Shown here piece by piece: positions 45,603-54,552 of a stretch of 64,000 nt of DNA. Made by a program: the position numbers and the translations under genes. The notes beneath the pieces were generated by a model, which saw only the letters and a program-made list of their open reading frames with translations, made no database searches and was not told the DNA's origin. Source of the stretch: Brevibacillus reuszeri (GTDB lineage Bacteria > Bacillota > Bacilli > Brevibacillales > Brevibacillaceae); the NCBI RefSeq assembly GCF_001187725.1, contig NZ_LGIQ01000011.1, positions 408,017-472,016 of the forward strand, given 5' to 3'. Each line of letters opens with the position of its first letter. The stretch's first letter is position 1.

Positions 45603-47102
45603 TTAGGATTGGCTGCGGCTCGCTACAAACTGGGCAATCGTCCGGGTCATGACACCTGTACCGCCTGCTGGCTGCATATCACCTGTGCTGGATGTGTAGG
45701 CTGTACCTGCGATATCGAGATGCACCCACGGTGTCTCGCCAACGAACTCCTGCAGGAAAACGCCGCCGATGATGCCGTGGCCAAAGCGGCCTCCGGAGTT
45801 TTTCAGATCGGCAAAACGGCTCTTGTTCAGGCTGCGGTACTCATCGAATGTCGGGAGCTGCCACAAGCGTTCGCCTGCAACATCTGCTGCTGCCAAAAGC
45901 TCATCCATCAGCGCTTTGTCATTGGTCATGGCACCAGAGCAGAAGTGTCCCAAAGCAACCACGATCCCACCAGTCAAGGTAGCAGCATCAACGATACACG
46001 AAACCCCTTGCTCCTTGGCGTATGTGATGCAGTCTGCAAGCACCAGACGACCTTCTGCATCAGTCGTAATGATCTCAACGGTTTTGCCGCTCATCGTCGT
46101 GATGACATCGCTTGGTCGGAACGCAGTTCCAGAAGGCATATTTTCTACCGTTCCGATCACCATCAGCACGTTTACTTTTGGCTTCATCTGGCCCAGTGCC
46201 TCCATAGCACCGATCATGGCAGCAGCTCCACCCATATCAGACTTCATATCCTCCATGCCTGCAACCGGCTTGATGGAAATTCCGCCTGTATCAAAAGTAA
46301 CCCCTTTGCCAACCAATCCAATGACATCGTCCCATGAGTCTTTTCCTTGATATTTAATCGCAACCACATACGGCTCGAGCTCACTGCCTTTGGCAACAGA
46401 GAGAACGCCGCCCATGCCCAGCTCTTCCAGCTTCGCTTTTTCCAGTATCTCGATGCCCATGCCATAACGCTTCGCCACAGAAACTGCTGCATCCTTCAAG
46501 GCACACGGGGTCAAATAGTTGGCAGGCTCGTTCACCAGCGTACGGGCCATATTCGTTCCGGTTACCAGCGCCTTACCTACATGTACACCTGACTGAACGA
46601 CCTCTACGGCATCGTCTGCTGCTAAAATCCGTACGGCTGCGATTGGATCGGATTCACGCTTCGCTTTTAGACGGTAGCCCTCATAATTGTATTCAGCCAG
46701 CCCAAATGCTTCTGTAACCGCTTGCGCCAATCTGTCTGCTCCCAGATGCTCTGTGGTTGGCAAGTCGATCACAACAGTTTTGCCCGCTCCTTTGGACGCA
46801 ACCGTTTTCGCTGCACGTCCCCATGCATTACGTGCTGCGACAAAATCAAACTTCTCGGGCGCGCCCATACCGACTACCATCAGCTTTTTAGCTGCTACTT
46901 TTCCCATGCCATGGACAACAGCGATAGCTTTTGCTTCCCCGCTGATTTCTTTATCCGCTTGCAAGCCACTCAATGTCCCGCCAAAAGCAGCTTCGAGATC
47001 CGGGTAAACCTGCGCCAGCTCTTCACCATTCCATAAGGGGACAATCAATTCATCACATGCAATATTTACAAGTTGATATCGTTTTTCCACTGTTACTTCC
47101 AT
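45603..47102 (-). CDS. pepA: Cytosolic leucyl aminopeptidase
   Basis: A 499-residue M17 aminopeptidase (YuiE of Bacillus). The metal and catalytic residues are in GKGVTFDTGGISIKP, MKSDMGGAAAMIG and the signature TTDAEGRLVLAD. The N-terminal 170 residues are the variable macro-like domain. It releases N-terminal residues from peptides in the cytosol. No hairpin separates it from the CoA-binding gene, so they may be cotranscribed. Confidence 0.95.
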   Translation of the reverse strand: MEVTVEKRYQLVNIACDELIVPLWNGEELAQVYPDLEAAFGGTLSGLQADKEISGEAKAIAVVHGMGKVAAKKLMVVGMGAPEKFDFVAARNAWGRAAKTVASKGAGKTVVIDLPTTEHLGADRLAQAVTEAFGLAEYNYEGYRLKAKRESDPIAAVRILAADDAVEVVQSGVHVGKALVTGTNMARTLVNEPANYLTPCALKDAAVSVAKRYGMGIEILEKAKLEELGMGGVLSVAKGSELEPYVVAIKYQGKDSWDDVIGLVGKGVTFDTGGISIKPVAGMEDMKSDMGGAAAMIGAMEALGQMKPKVNVLMVIGTVENMPSGTAFRPSDVITTMSGKTVEIITTDAEGRLVLADCITYAKEQGVSCIVDAATLTGGIVVALGHFCSGAMTNDKALMDELLAAADVAGERLWQLPTFDEYRSLNKSRFADLKNSGGRFGHGIIGGVFLQEFVGETPWVHLDIAGTAYTSSTGDMQPAGGTGVMTRTIAQFVASRSQS

Positions 47103-47157
47103 ATACTCTTCCCTCTTTCTCTGTGATAGGATACAATTATGGGCACATTTGTGTTTA

Positions 47158-47529
47158 TCACGATGTGTTTACATGCAAACGCAAGGACGGAAACGACATG
47201 GCTTTAGCCTCTGCATACGAAATGACATCAGTCTCCGGCAATGATTTCTCGCAGGCTTCTATGTATTGAAGGACACCAGACACGTCCAGCCCCCAATGAA
47301 CAGGTTCGTAACGGGTCAGGTACTTTCGTGCGTTGCCAAACATCCAGCGAGCCCCTTTAATATTGCCGTACTCCTGATGGTACAGTCCGACTGACAACTG
47401 CAGTAAGCCTTGCAGAAACTTGTCGGTTTTGTCTTCCATCCAGATGTCTTCCAGCAGATCGTGACATTCGTAGTACTCGCCTTCATTGAATTTTTCAATG
47501 AACTGAAGATACTGCCCGGGATATCCCAT
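47158..47529 (-). CDS. DUF309 protein
   Basis: A 123-residue helical protein from ATG at 47529 (ACGGAGG upstream at ten bases). FIEKFNEGEYYECHDLLEDIWMEDKTDKFLQGLLQLSVGLYHQEYGNIKGARWMF is the DUF309 signature with conserved His and Glu. Function unknown. Longer in-frame starts have no ribosome site. Confidence 0.85.
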   Translation of the reverse strand: MGYPGQYLQFIEKFNEGEYYECHDLLEDIWMEDKTDKFLQGLLQLSVGLYHQEYGNIKGARWMFGNARKYLTRYEPVHWGLDVSGVLQYIEACEKSLPETDVISYAEAKAMSFPSLRLHVNTS

Positions 47530-47679
47530 GGATGCACGCCTCCGTTTCACACCTTTCGTCTTCATGGTAACACAGATTGGCAATGACTTTAAATCCAAAC
47601 GAAAACTTCACGGATTAAGAGATCGCCCTTCTGTTACAATAAATTAGAGAAGCGTACAGTAGAAAGGAATGGATTTTCC

Positions 47680-48156
47680 GTGGCGGATATTTTTGAAAAC
47701 TTCCCCTTATGGGCTGCGCTGCTTGCCATAGGAATTGCCCAATTCATCAAAATTCCTCTGCATTTTTTTGCCACAAAAACCTGGCAATGGTCCTTGATGC
47801 TGAGCACTGGCGGAATGCCTAGCTCCCACTCCTCGGCCGTGACAGCTCTTTCCACCGCCGTTGGATTACGCGAGGGATTTTCCAGTAACATGTTTGCCAT
47901 CTCCGCTATTTTGGGCGTAATCGTCATGTTCGATGCTGCCGGGGTGCGCCGCCATGCTGGTATGCAAGCAGTGGTCTTGAACAAATTGGTTGACGAATTC
48001 AATCATCTCCTGGAAGGCATGAAATCATTCAGGGTTCGTCCCAACCAGGAAAAAGCAAAAAAGCTGAAAGAACTGCTCGGTCATCAACCTATCGAGGTAC
48101 TCATTGGCGGTTGGCTGGGAATCATGATCGCCCTATTGGTCCATCCGTTTTTTTAG
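47680..48156 (+). CDS. yuiD: Divergent PAP2-family membrane protein YuiD
   Basis: A 158-residue protein started by GTG at 47680. Three or four hydrophobic segments, with the phosphatase-like MPSSHSSAVTALSTAVGLREGF (His and Ser of PAP2) and GVRRHAGMQAVVLN. This is the DUF212/YuiD family. The substrate is unknown. It is the first plus-strand gene of this part, divergent from DUF309. Confidence 0.9.
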   Translation: MADIFENFPLWAALLAIGIAQFIKIPLHFFATKTWQWSLMLSTGGMPSSHSSAVTALSTAVGLREGFSSNMFAISAILGVIVMFDAAGVRRHAGMQAVVLNKLVDEFNHLLEGMKSFRVRPNQEKAKKLKELLGHQPIEVLIGGWLGIMIALLVHPFF

Positions 48157-48201
48157 TAGCGAGAAGAACTGACTATGGATTATTCCACAGGGGGGAAAGA
48201 C

Positions 48202-48969
48202 ATGCGCATCGTTTCCATCTGTCCGAGCAATACAGAAATTCTTTATTACCTGGGACTGGATGAGCACGTCGTAGGCTTGGACGATCATTCGGACTGGCCT
48301 CCCCAGTGGCAGCACTTGCCACGGGTAGGACCTGATCTGACTATCGATATGGATCGTGTAGCCGCTCTCATCCCTGATCTGGTTGTGGCCTCGCTTAGCG
48401 TACCTGGTATGGAGAAAAACGTAGAGGCACTCCAGTCACTCGGAATCCCGCATATCGTTCTGAATCCATCCCGTATCCATGAAATCGCAGCAGATATTCG
48501 TCTGGTTGGCGAAGCGACTGGAACGGAAAAAAAGGCAGAACAGCTCGCTGCTCATTTTGACGAAAGAGTGGAAACCATCCGGCAAAAGGCAGCGAAATTG
48601 CAGACTCGTCCAAAGCTGTACTGGGAATGGTGGCCCAACCCGATCTACACGCCAGGTCAGGAAAACTGGCTGACGGATGTAAGTGAAATTGCGGGTGCCA
48701 TCAATGTATTTGCTGATTATCCCGTAGCGAATGTCAAAGCGACCCGGGAAATGGTTGCCGAGCGTGATCCCGACCATATATGTGTGGTTTGGTGCGGGAT
48801 AGAGCTTAAGCGAATCAAGCCCCAGATGATTACGGAGCGACCGGAATGGCAGCAAGTGACGGCAATCCGCAACAAGCAGGTTCATCTGCTTGAAGAAGGG
48901 CTTTATTGCAGGCCTTCACCACGCATCCTTGAAGGCTTGGAGAAGCTCGTAGATTTGATACATACGTAA
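48202..48969 (+). CDS. Cobalamin-binding-type (BtuF-like) protein without signal peptide
   Basis: A 255-residue protein from ATG at 48202 with CAGGGGGGAAAG. It has the substrate-binding fold of iron/cobalamin carriers: RIVSICPSNTEILYYLGLDEHVVGLDDHSDWP, DLVVASLSVPG, YWEWWPNPIYTPG. There is no signal peptide or lipobox, so it stays in the cytosol, unlike transporter-linked homologues. It may sense or handle a corrin or chelate. Follows yuiD by 45 bp. Confidence 0.8.
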   Translation: MRIVSICPSNTEILYYLGLDEHVVGLDDHSDWPPQWQHLPRVGPDLTIDMDRVAALIPDLVVASLSVPGMEKNVEALQSLGIPHIVLNPSRIHEIAADIRLVGEATGTEKKAEQLAAHFDERVETIRQKAAKLQTRPKLYWEWWPNPIYTPGQENWLTDVSEIAGAINVFADYPVANVKATREMVAERDPDHICVVWCGIELKRIKPQMITERPEWQQVTAIRNKQVHLLEEGLYCRPSPRILEGLEKLVDLIHT

Positions 48970-48982
48970 CCCTCATCCACGC

Positions 48983-49020
48983 AAAAACGTTCAAAGCATT
49001 TCGCCTTGAACGTTTTTTCT
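48983..49020 (+). terminator. Terminator after the BtuF-like gene
   Basis: A perfect 11-bp stem (AAAACGTTCAA/TTGAACGTTTT) with an 11-nt loop is followed by TTTTCTTTT. Confidence 0.9.
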
Positions 49021-49086
49021 TTTGACTCTTTCATGCCACCTACGCGGCATTTTCTCCATTGTTTTTGCTATTTAATTTTCAAAGAA

Positions 49087-49704
49087 TTAATTAGTGACCT
49101 CAGCCATAGCTGCAATGCCCTTTTGATTCAGGGTGTTCAAGAACGCTTCGGTCAGCTTGCCATCTCCTCGTCTGACGATGTAAACATCCACTGACTTTTT
49201 CCCCCATTGGGTAAAGACGTCTTGCTTGGTTTCAAAATAAAGATCGATCTTGTTTCCACGAATCGCTCCTCCTTTATCCGCCACAACTCCATAACCGTAG
49301 CCAGGGATATATAAAACCGTGCCAATCGGGAAAACCCGCAGGTCGGCTGCAATCGTGGAATAATCGTCTCTCCGCACCTTGACGCCCGAATACGTAACTC
49401 CATAAGACGGATGGGAAGGATGTTTTCCCGTCGATTCGTATCCGGCATAATAACCTGTGGCGACAACGCGAACTTTTGGATATTGATCAAGAAGTACCTC
49501 GTTTTTATCGATCACTTGAGTGAGTGAGCCAGCCGACACGGTGCGTTTTTTGCTGACATGCTGCCCCTCCTTGGTTTCCCTGACTCCAAATGTGGATTGG
49601 ATACTGCGATCCCCCACAGCATTGTAGCCGTATCCATCGCTTACAAAGCTTGTCAGTACCATGATTGTCAGAGCGATGATACTCACTAACAGCTTTCCAT
49701 TCAT
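49087..49704 (-). CDS. yuiC: 3D-domain cell-wall protein YuiC
   Basis: A 205-residue protein. Residues 1-27 are a signal peptide or anchor (KLLVSIIALTIMVLTSFV). The C-terminal 100 residues are a 3D domain with its three Asp: AADLRVFPIGT, VVADKGGAIRGNKIDLYF. B. subtilis YuiC is a stationary-phase muramidase-like peptidoglycan hydrolase of this type. ATG at 49704 follows GAGAGGAGG. It has its own promoter. Confidence 0.9.
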   Translation of the reverse strand: MNGKLLVSIIALTIMVLTSFVSDGYGYNAVGDRSIQSTFGVRETKEGQHVSKKRTVSAGSLTQVIDKNEVLLDQYPKVRVVATGYYAGYESTGKHPSHPSYGVTYSGVKVRRDDYSTIAADLRVFPIGTVLYIPGYGYGVVADKGGAIRGNKIDLYFETKQDVFTQWGKKSVDVYIVRRGDGKLTEAFLNTLNQKGIAAMAEVTN

Positions 49705-49752
49705 TTCTGGTAAACCTCCTCTCGGTTCTAGTCATGTCCCGAAGAGGAGAAA

Positions 49753-49782
49753 GCTATACACAAATTTTGGATAGTTCGTTAA
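49753..49782 (-). promoter_or_regulatory. Promoter of yuiC
   Basis: TTAACG (49782-49777), an 18-bp spacer and TATAGC (49758-49753) on the minus strand. Confidence 0.5.
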
Positions 49783-49856
49783 ATATTCAGTATGTTAGGT
49801 GAACGTCACGGGGAGAAAAACCCTGCTGCATCAAGCCTTTTGGCGGTGTCTTGGTC

Positions 49857-49886
49857 CAAAAAAAACAGACCTTTTCGAGGTCTGTC
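49857..49886 (-). terminator. Terminator after yuiB
   Basis: On the minus strand an 8-bp stem (ACAGACCT/AGGTCTGT) with short CGAAA loop is followed by eight T residues. Confidence 0.85.
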
Positions 49887-49895
49887 TTGGTTTCA

Positions 49896-50156
49896 TTAAA
49901 ACATCCGGTATCCTTTTTTTCGAAGCGTGTGAATCGTCCAGCCACTCGCCACTGTACCAATCATGCCACAGCCGAGAATGAGCGAATCCCAAATTCCCGG
50001 CACGATTTTTTGGTAAACGAGAGCGCCTACGACCACCCCAACCGCAATGATAACTGGAAGCCAGGTAGTTTTCAAAATCATGTTTAAAATAAATCCGATG
50101 CCAAAACCGAGCACGGTAAAAAGAACAATAGATACCATGAATTGCAGCAAGCTCAT
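49896..50156 (-). CDS. yuiB: YuiB-family membrane protein
   Basis: An 86-residue protein with two to three hydrophobic segments (LLQFMVSIVLFTVLGFGIGFILN, WLPVIIAVGVVVGALVY, LILGCGMIGTVASG). It matches the small YuiB family found next to yuiC and yuiA in Bacillus. Function unknown. In the following 180 bp (50157-50337) I see no gene. Confidence 0.75.
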   Translation of the reverse strand: MSLLQFMVSIVLFTVLGFGIGFILNMILKTTWLPVIIAVGVVVGALVYQKIVPGIWDSLILGCGMIGTVASGWTIHTLRKKGYRMF

Positions 50157-50337
50157 CGACCGTTAGACCTCCTGCCATCGTCTTCCGGCTTTTGCGCAGA
50201 GCATTGGCAAATGCAGGGAGGACGGGCTATTTTCGCTATTAAGTGTAGCCCAATAACAGGGAAAGGTCAATATCACGGACTGCTACAAACACGCACTGCC
50301 AGTAGGCCGATCGAAGTTCTCGAGACAGAGATAAAAC

Positions 50338-52341
50338 CTATTGAACCTGCACTTGTACAGCCTGTTTGACATACAGTTCAAACTCGGCTTCTGTACAAGC
50401 TACCCAGTGATCCTTCGCAACCTCTCGAAAAACGCGCTCCTCTCCTGCACTGGGATATGCCTGTACATCAAATACGATCCGCTTTCGCTCCTTTTCATAC
50501 AGAGGATCAGGCATTGGGATAGCTGACAGAAGAGATTGCGTGTACGGATGGAGCGGCTGTTCATACAAGACATCACTAGGCGCCAATTCCACCAGCTTGC
50601 CGCGATGCATGACTCCGATCCGGTCACTGATATGTCTCACCATCGAAAGATCGTGGGCGATAAACAGGTAGGTAAGCATTTTCTCCTTTTGCAAGCGCTT
50701 GAGCAAATTCACAACCTGCGCCTGGATCGACACATCCAGCGCGGAAATGGGCTCGTCACAGATGATAAACTCCGGCTCGACTGCGAGCGCCCGCGCAATC
50801 CCGATCCGTTGCCGTTGCCCACCACTGAATTCATGCGGATAGCGTGTGGCATGCTCTCTGTTTAAACCGACCGTCTCCAGCAGTTCATAGACCTTTTCCA
50901 GCCTATCTTGCTTCGTTGCCGTGATTCCATGGATGTCGATCCCTTCTGCGATAATATCCGCTACCGTCATCCGCGGGTTTAAAGAGGAATATGGGTCTTG
51001 AAAAATCATCTGCATGCGCTTTTTACGACTTTTATTTTCATTGCGATTGAGACTTGCTGCATGATCCTCCCCTTGGTAGAGGACCGCTCCTTCAGTCGGT
51101 TCATACAAGCGCATAATCGTCCTGCCGATGGTCGACTTGCCGCAGCCAGATTCTCCAACAAGCCCAAACGTTTCTCCTTGATAAATATCGAACGTCACAC
51201 CATCCAACGCTTTCACGACCTGGTTTTTATTCGAGAAATGCTTTTTCAGTCCTTGTACCTGCAAGAGCTTGGCTTTTCGGTATTTACTCGTTTGCGCACT
51301 TCCCTGCTGTTTTTGTACAGATAGTGCCGGTTCCCCTCTTCTGGTCGCGACGGGACGCTCAACTACTGGCGCTTTTTTATGCAAAAGCCACGTCGCAGCA
51401 TAATGGGTGTCCGTAATCTTGTACATCGGCGGCTCCAGCTCAAAATCGATTTTCATCGCATACTGATTGCGAGGAGCAAATGCGTCTCCTCTGGGCGGAT
51501 GAAGCAAATCGGGCGGAGAGCCTGGAATCGTAATAAGCTCGCCATCCCTCCGTTCCAAACTCGGCATCGCTCCAAGCAAGCCCCATGTATACGGATGTCT
51601 CGGATCATAAAAGATTTCATGCACCTGTCCTGTCTCTACGATCTTCCCCGCGTACATGACAGCCACCCGATCCGCCATTTGTGCAACTACTCCCAAATCG
51701 TGGGTAATGAAAATGATCGAGGTCTGCGTCTTTTGCTGTATCTCTTTTAGCAGCTCCAGAATCTGTGCCTGTATGGTTACATCCAAAGCAGTCGTCGGTT
51801 CGTCCGCGATAAGGATTTTCGGATTACAGGCGAGCGCAATCGCGATCATCACACGCTGCCTCATTCCTCCCGAAAATTGATGAGGATAATGCTCCAGTCT
51901 CTCCTTTGGCTGCGGGATGCCAGTCAGTGTCAACAGCTCAATGGCTCGCTGGACAGCCTCTGGATAGCCCAGCTTTTGATGCCGACAGATGACCTCGGTA
52001 ATTTGCTTCCCAATCTTCATCGTCGGGTCGAGCGCGGTCATCGGATCTTGAAAAATCATGGCGATATCCGCCCCGCGAATCTGCTGCATTTTTTTCTCCG
52101 TTTGCTTGGTCAGATCAAGACCCTGATACAGAATCTCACCCTGCTTAATCTGAGCTGCAGGAGTCGGCAGCAGCCTCATAATCGCTTTTGAGGTCACCGA
52201 TTTCCCCGAACCTGATTCACCGACAATCGCCAGTGTCTCTCCTTTTCTCACGGCAAAGCTGACGCCGCGTACCGCATGAACCTCCCCCGAAAATGTTTGA
52301 AAAGAGACATGCAAATCGTTTACCTCCAGTATGTTTTCCAT
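50338..52341 (-). CDS. Oligopeptide ABC transporter ATP-binding protein, fused OppD-OppF type
   Basis: A 667-residue protein with two complete ATPase units. Unit 1: Walker A GESGSGKS at 41-48, signature SGGMRQR at 157-163, Walker B ILIADEP at 176-182, then the oligopeptide C-terminal domain (SPPDLLHPPRGDAFAPRNQYAM near 275-295; the usual Fe-S Cys are absent). Unit 2: GESGCGKS at 396-403, SGGQRQR at 506-512, FIICDEP at 525-531. Normally these are two proteins; here one chain would power the transporter made by the two permeases encoded upstream. Confidence 0.9.
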   Translation of the reverse strand: MENILEVNDLHVSFQTFSGEVHAVRGVSFAVRKGETLAIVGESGSGKSVTSKAIMRLLPTPAAQIKQGEILYQGLDLTKQTEKKMQQIRGADIAMIFQDPMTALDPTMKIGKQITEVICRHQKLGYPEAVQRAIELLTLTGIPQPKERLEHYPHQFSGGMRQRVMIAIALACNPKILIADEPTTALDVTIQAQILELLKEIQQKTQTSIIFITHDLGVVAQMADRVAVMYAGKIVETGQVHEIFYDPRHPYTWGLLGAMPSLERRDGELITIPGSPPDLLHPPRGDAFAPRNQYAMKIDFELEPPMYKITDTHYAATWLLHKKAPVVERPVATRRGEPALSVQKQQGSAQTSKYRKAKLLQVQGLKKHFSNKNQVVKALDGVTFDIYQGETFGLVGESGCGKSTIGRTIMRLYEPTEGAVLYQGEDHAASLNRNENKSRKKRMQMIFQDPYSSLNPRMTVADIIAEGIDIHGITATKQDRLEKVYELLETVGLNREHATRYPHEFSGGQRQRIGIARALAVEPEFIICDEPISALDVSIQAQVVNLLKRLQKEKMLTYLFIAHDLSMVRHISDRIGVMHRGKLVELAPSDVLYEQPLHPYTQSLLSAIPMPDPLYEKERKRIVFDVQAYPSAGEERVFREVAKDHWVACTEAEFELYVKQAVQVQVQ

Positions 52342-52356
52342 CGTCTCTCCCCCTTT

Positions 52357-53382
52357 CTATTTCCGCATTTTCGGATCAAGCGCATCCCGCAAGCCATCCC
52401 CTGCCAAATTAAAGCTGACCATGATCATACTGATCACCACAGCAGAAATAATCATCGCGTGAGGATAAATACGCAGCAGCTTGAAGCCATCGTTTACAAG
52501 CGTGCCCAGTGAGGCAATCGGTGGCTGCAAGCCAAGCCCGATAAAGCTGAGAAACGCCTCGGCAAAAATCGCGTTTGGAATCGTAAACATCGTGGTTACG
52601 ATGATCGGTCCGATTGTATTCGGGATCAAATGTCTCCAGATCAGCCGCGAATCCGATGCACCCAGCGTTTGTGCCGCCATCACATATTCCTGGCTTTTTA
52701 ATTTGAGAATCTGACCACGAACGATCCTCGCCATACCTACCCATCCAGTTATTACCATAGCGATTGTCATCGAAATGATTCCTGGCTCCAGCACGATGAT
52801 GAGCAGGATCACGACAATCAAATGCGGCACCCCTACGAGCACTTCGATGATTCGCTGCATGATGTTGTCCACTCGCCCCCCATAAAATGCGGAGATCCCT
52901 CCGTAGGCCACCCCGATGATCAAATCAATTCCAGCAGCAAGAATCGCAATGTATAACGAGATACGGGTTCCTTGCCAGACGCGTGTCCACAAGTCACGTC
53001 CGAGCTCATCCGTTCCAAACCAGAATGATTCAGTTACACCCTTTTTTTCGTACTGATCGATTCCACGAATATCTACTCCACTCACTCCTAGCCACGAAAC
53101 CTGATCGAGAACCGGTACTTTTGGCGGCAGATTCGCGCGTGTAATGTTTTGATCGTTGAAGCCGAAGCCACTCAAATATGGACCAAACAAGGCAAAGAAC
53201 AAAATCACTGCAATCATGATCAAGCCCGCAAAGGAAGCTCTGTTTTTGCGCAGCCGCCGCCATGCATCCTGCCAAAAGGTCAGCTGTGGCCGTGAAATGG
53301 TTTCCAGCCTTCTCTCATCAACATGGACCAGCTCGAACAGCTCATCTGGCAGCGTGTCCTGCTCCAACCGCTTTGCCTGCAT
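52357..53382 (-). CDS. Oligopeptide ABC transporter permease (OppC-like)
   Basis: A 341-residue membrane protein. N-terminal cytosolic region, first membrane helix near residue 55 (ASFAGLIMIAVILFFALFG), then five helices with the permease loop EAFLSFIGLGLQPPIASLG near 275 (EAA-type). It forms the channel with the OppB-like protein. Its ATG overlaps the OppB stop (TGATG). Confidence 0.9.
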   Translation of the reverse strand: MQAKRLEQDTLPDELFELVHVDERRLETISRPQLTFWQDAWRRLRKNRASFAGLIMIAVILFFALFGPYLSGFGFNDQNITRANLPPKVPVLDQVSWLGVSGVDIRGIDQYEKKGVTESFWFGTDELGRDLWTRVWQGTRISLYIAILAAGIDLIIGVAYGGISAFYGGRVDNIMQRIIEVLVGVPHLIVVILLIIVLEPGIISMTIAMVITGWVGMARIVRGQILKLKSQEYVMAAQTLGASDSRLIWRHLIPNTIGPIIVTTMFTIPNAIFAEAFLSFIGLGLQPPIASLGTLVNDGFKLLRIYPHAMIISAVVISMIMVSFNLAGDGLRDALDPKMRK

Positions 53383-54308
53383 CAGCGCTCCCTCCCTGAC
53401 ATCCGAATCCGCGGATCAATCCAGCCGTATAAAATGTCGACAACAAATACGATGCAAATAAACAAAATGCTATAAAACAGGGTGACCCCCATAATTACGG
53501 AGTAGTCGTTTGTCAGGATGGACTTGATAAACTGCTCGCCCAGACCGGGAACACTGAAAATTTTTTCAATGACCAGCGTCCCTGTCATGAGAGAGACAGC
53601 CATCGGTCCCAACACCGTAATGATCGGGATCATTGCATTACGCAGCCCATGCTTCATAATGATTAAAAAATTGCTCATGCCTTTTGCCCTGGCCATCACG
53701 ATAAAATCCTGACTTAAAACCTCCAGCATCTCCGTTCTCATATACCTGGCCATCGTCGCAGTCACGAAAACAGACAAGGAGAGCGTAGGCAAAATCGAAT
53801 ACTCAAACCCCTCCCAAAAAGCGACGGGCAGCCATTGCAGCCTGACTCCTACCCAGTACTGCAAGAGACCGGCAAACACAAAGGAAGGGATCGACAAGCC
53901 CAATACCGCAATGACCATCGCGGCGTAATCAATGATGGAATTGTGCCGTAGTGCTGCCAATATCCCCAGAATCAGCCCAAGAAAGGTTCCTACGAGCAGA
54001 GCCTGTGCACCCAACACAACGGATGGACCAATCCGCTCCGCAATAATTTTGGTTACGGGCCGCCCATCATACTGATAGGAATCACCCAAATCTCCCTGCA
54101 AAAGATTCAGGATGTAGTTTCCATACTGAACAGGTACTGGCTGATCGAGCTTGTATTTCTCCGCCAAACGTTGTTTTTGGGTCTCCGACAAGCGTTCATC
54201 GTTAAATGGTGATCCGGGCAATGTCTGCATTAACAGGAACGTCAACGTGGCAATAACAAGAAAGGTCACGATGATGTACCCGATTCTGCCCAATATGTAC
54301 CTCCTCAT
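53382..54308 (-). CDS. Oligopeptide ABC transporter permease (OppB-like)
   Basis: A 308-residue protein from ATG at 54308 with GAGGTG nine bases upstream. Six membrane helices beginning YILGRIGYIIVTFLVIATLTFLL; conserved ARAKG(M)SNF and LVIEKIFSVPGLGEQF segments. It starts the minus-strand opp operon; the binding lipoprotein is encoded divergently 1.4 kb away. Confidence 0.9.
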   Translation of the reverse strand: MRRYILGRIGYIIVTFLVIATLTFLLMQTLPGSPFNDERLSETQKQRLAEKYKLDQPVPVQYGNYILNLLQGDLGDSYQYDGRPVTKIIAERIGPSVVLGAQALLVGTFLGLILGILAALRHNSIIDYAAMVIAVLGLSIPSFVFAGLLQYWVGVRLQWLPVAFWEGFEYSILPTLSLSVFVTATMARYMRTEMLEVLSQDFIVMARAKGMSNFLIIMKHGLRNAMIPIITVLGPMAVSLMTGTLVIEKIFSVPGLGEQFIKSILTNDYSVIMGVTLFYSILFICIVFVVDILYGWIDPRIRMSGRER

Positions 54309-54501
54309 GGCTTGCACCTCTTTTCGCTTGTGTTGGAATCGAATCCTACCATCTACTCTTCAGCAGCTCGTTGTTAAAAAGAAATAGCAAGCCCTGTGCC
54401 ATACATAGCTTGTGTCCATTTTTCTGAATTGTACAAATATTTTTACACTAGCGTGTCTAATCCCTTTTCGATTTGTATACGTTATTAGACACCCATAAGC
54501 C

Positions 54502-54527
54502 AAAAAATGGCAGGATTGCTCCTGCCA
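54502..54527 (-). terminator. Terminator after the Xaa-Pro peptidase gene
   Basis: A perfect 8-bp stem (TGGCAGGA/TCCTGCCA) with a GCAA loop is followed by TTTTTTGG on the minus strand. In the 165 bp from here to the OppB start I see no gene. Confidence 0.9.
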
Positions 54528-54552
54528 TCGCCAACCGCATATCCCATTTGAT

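Noticed and set aside
44427..45652. Long plus-strand ORFs over yuiH and the CoA-binding gene
   Set aside because: They are antisense to genes with clear family motifs and lack ribosome sites.
45498..47036. Long plus-strand ORFs antisense to pepA
   Set aside because: Codon-structure shadows of a highly conserved aminopeptidase gene.
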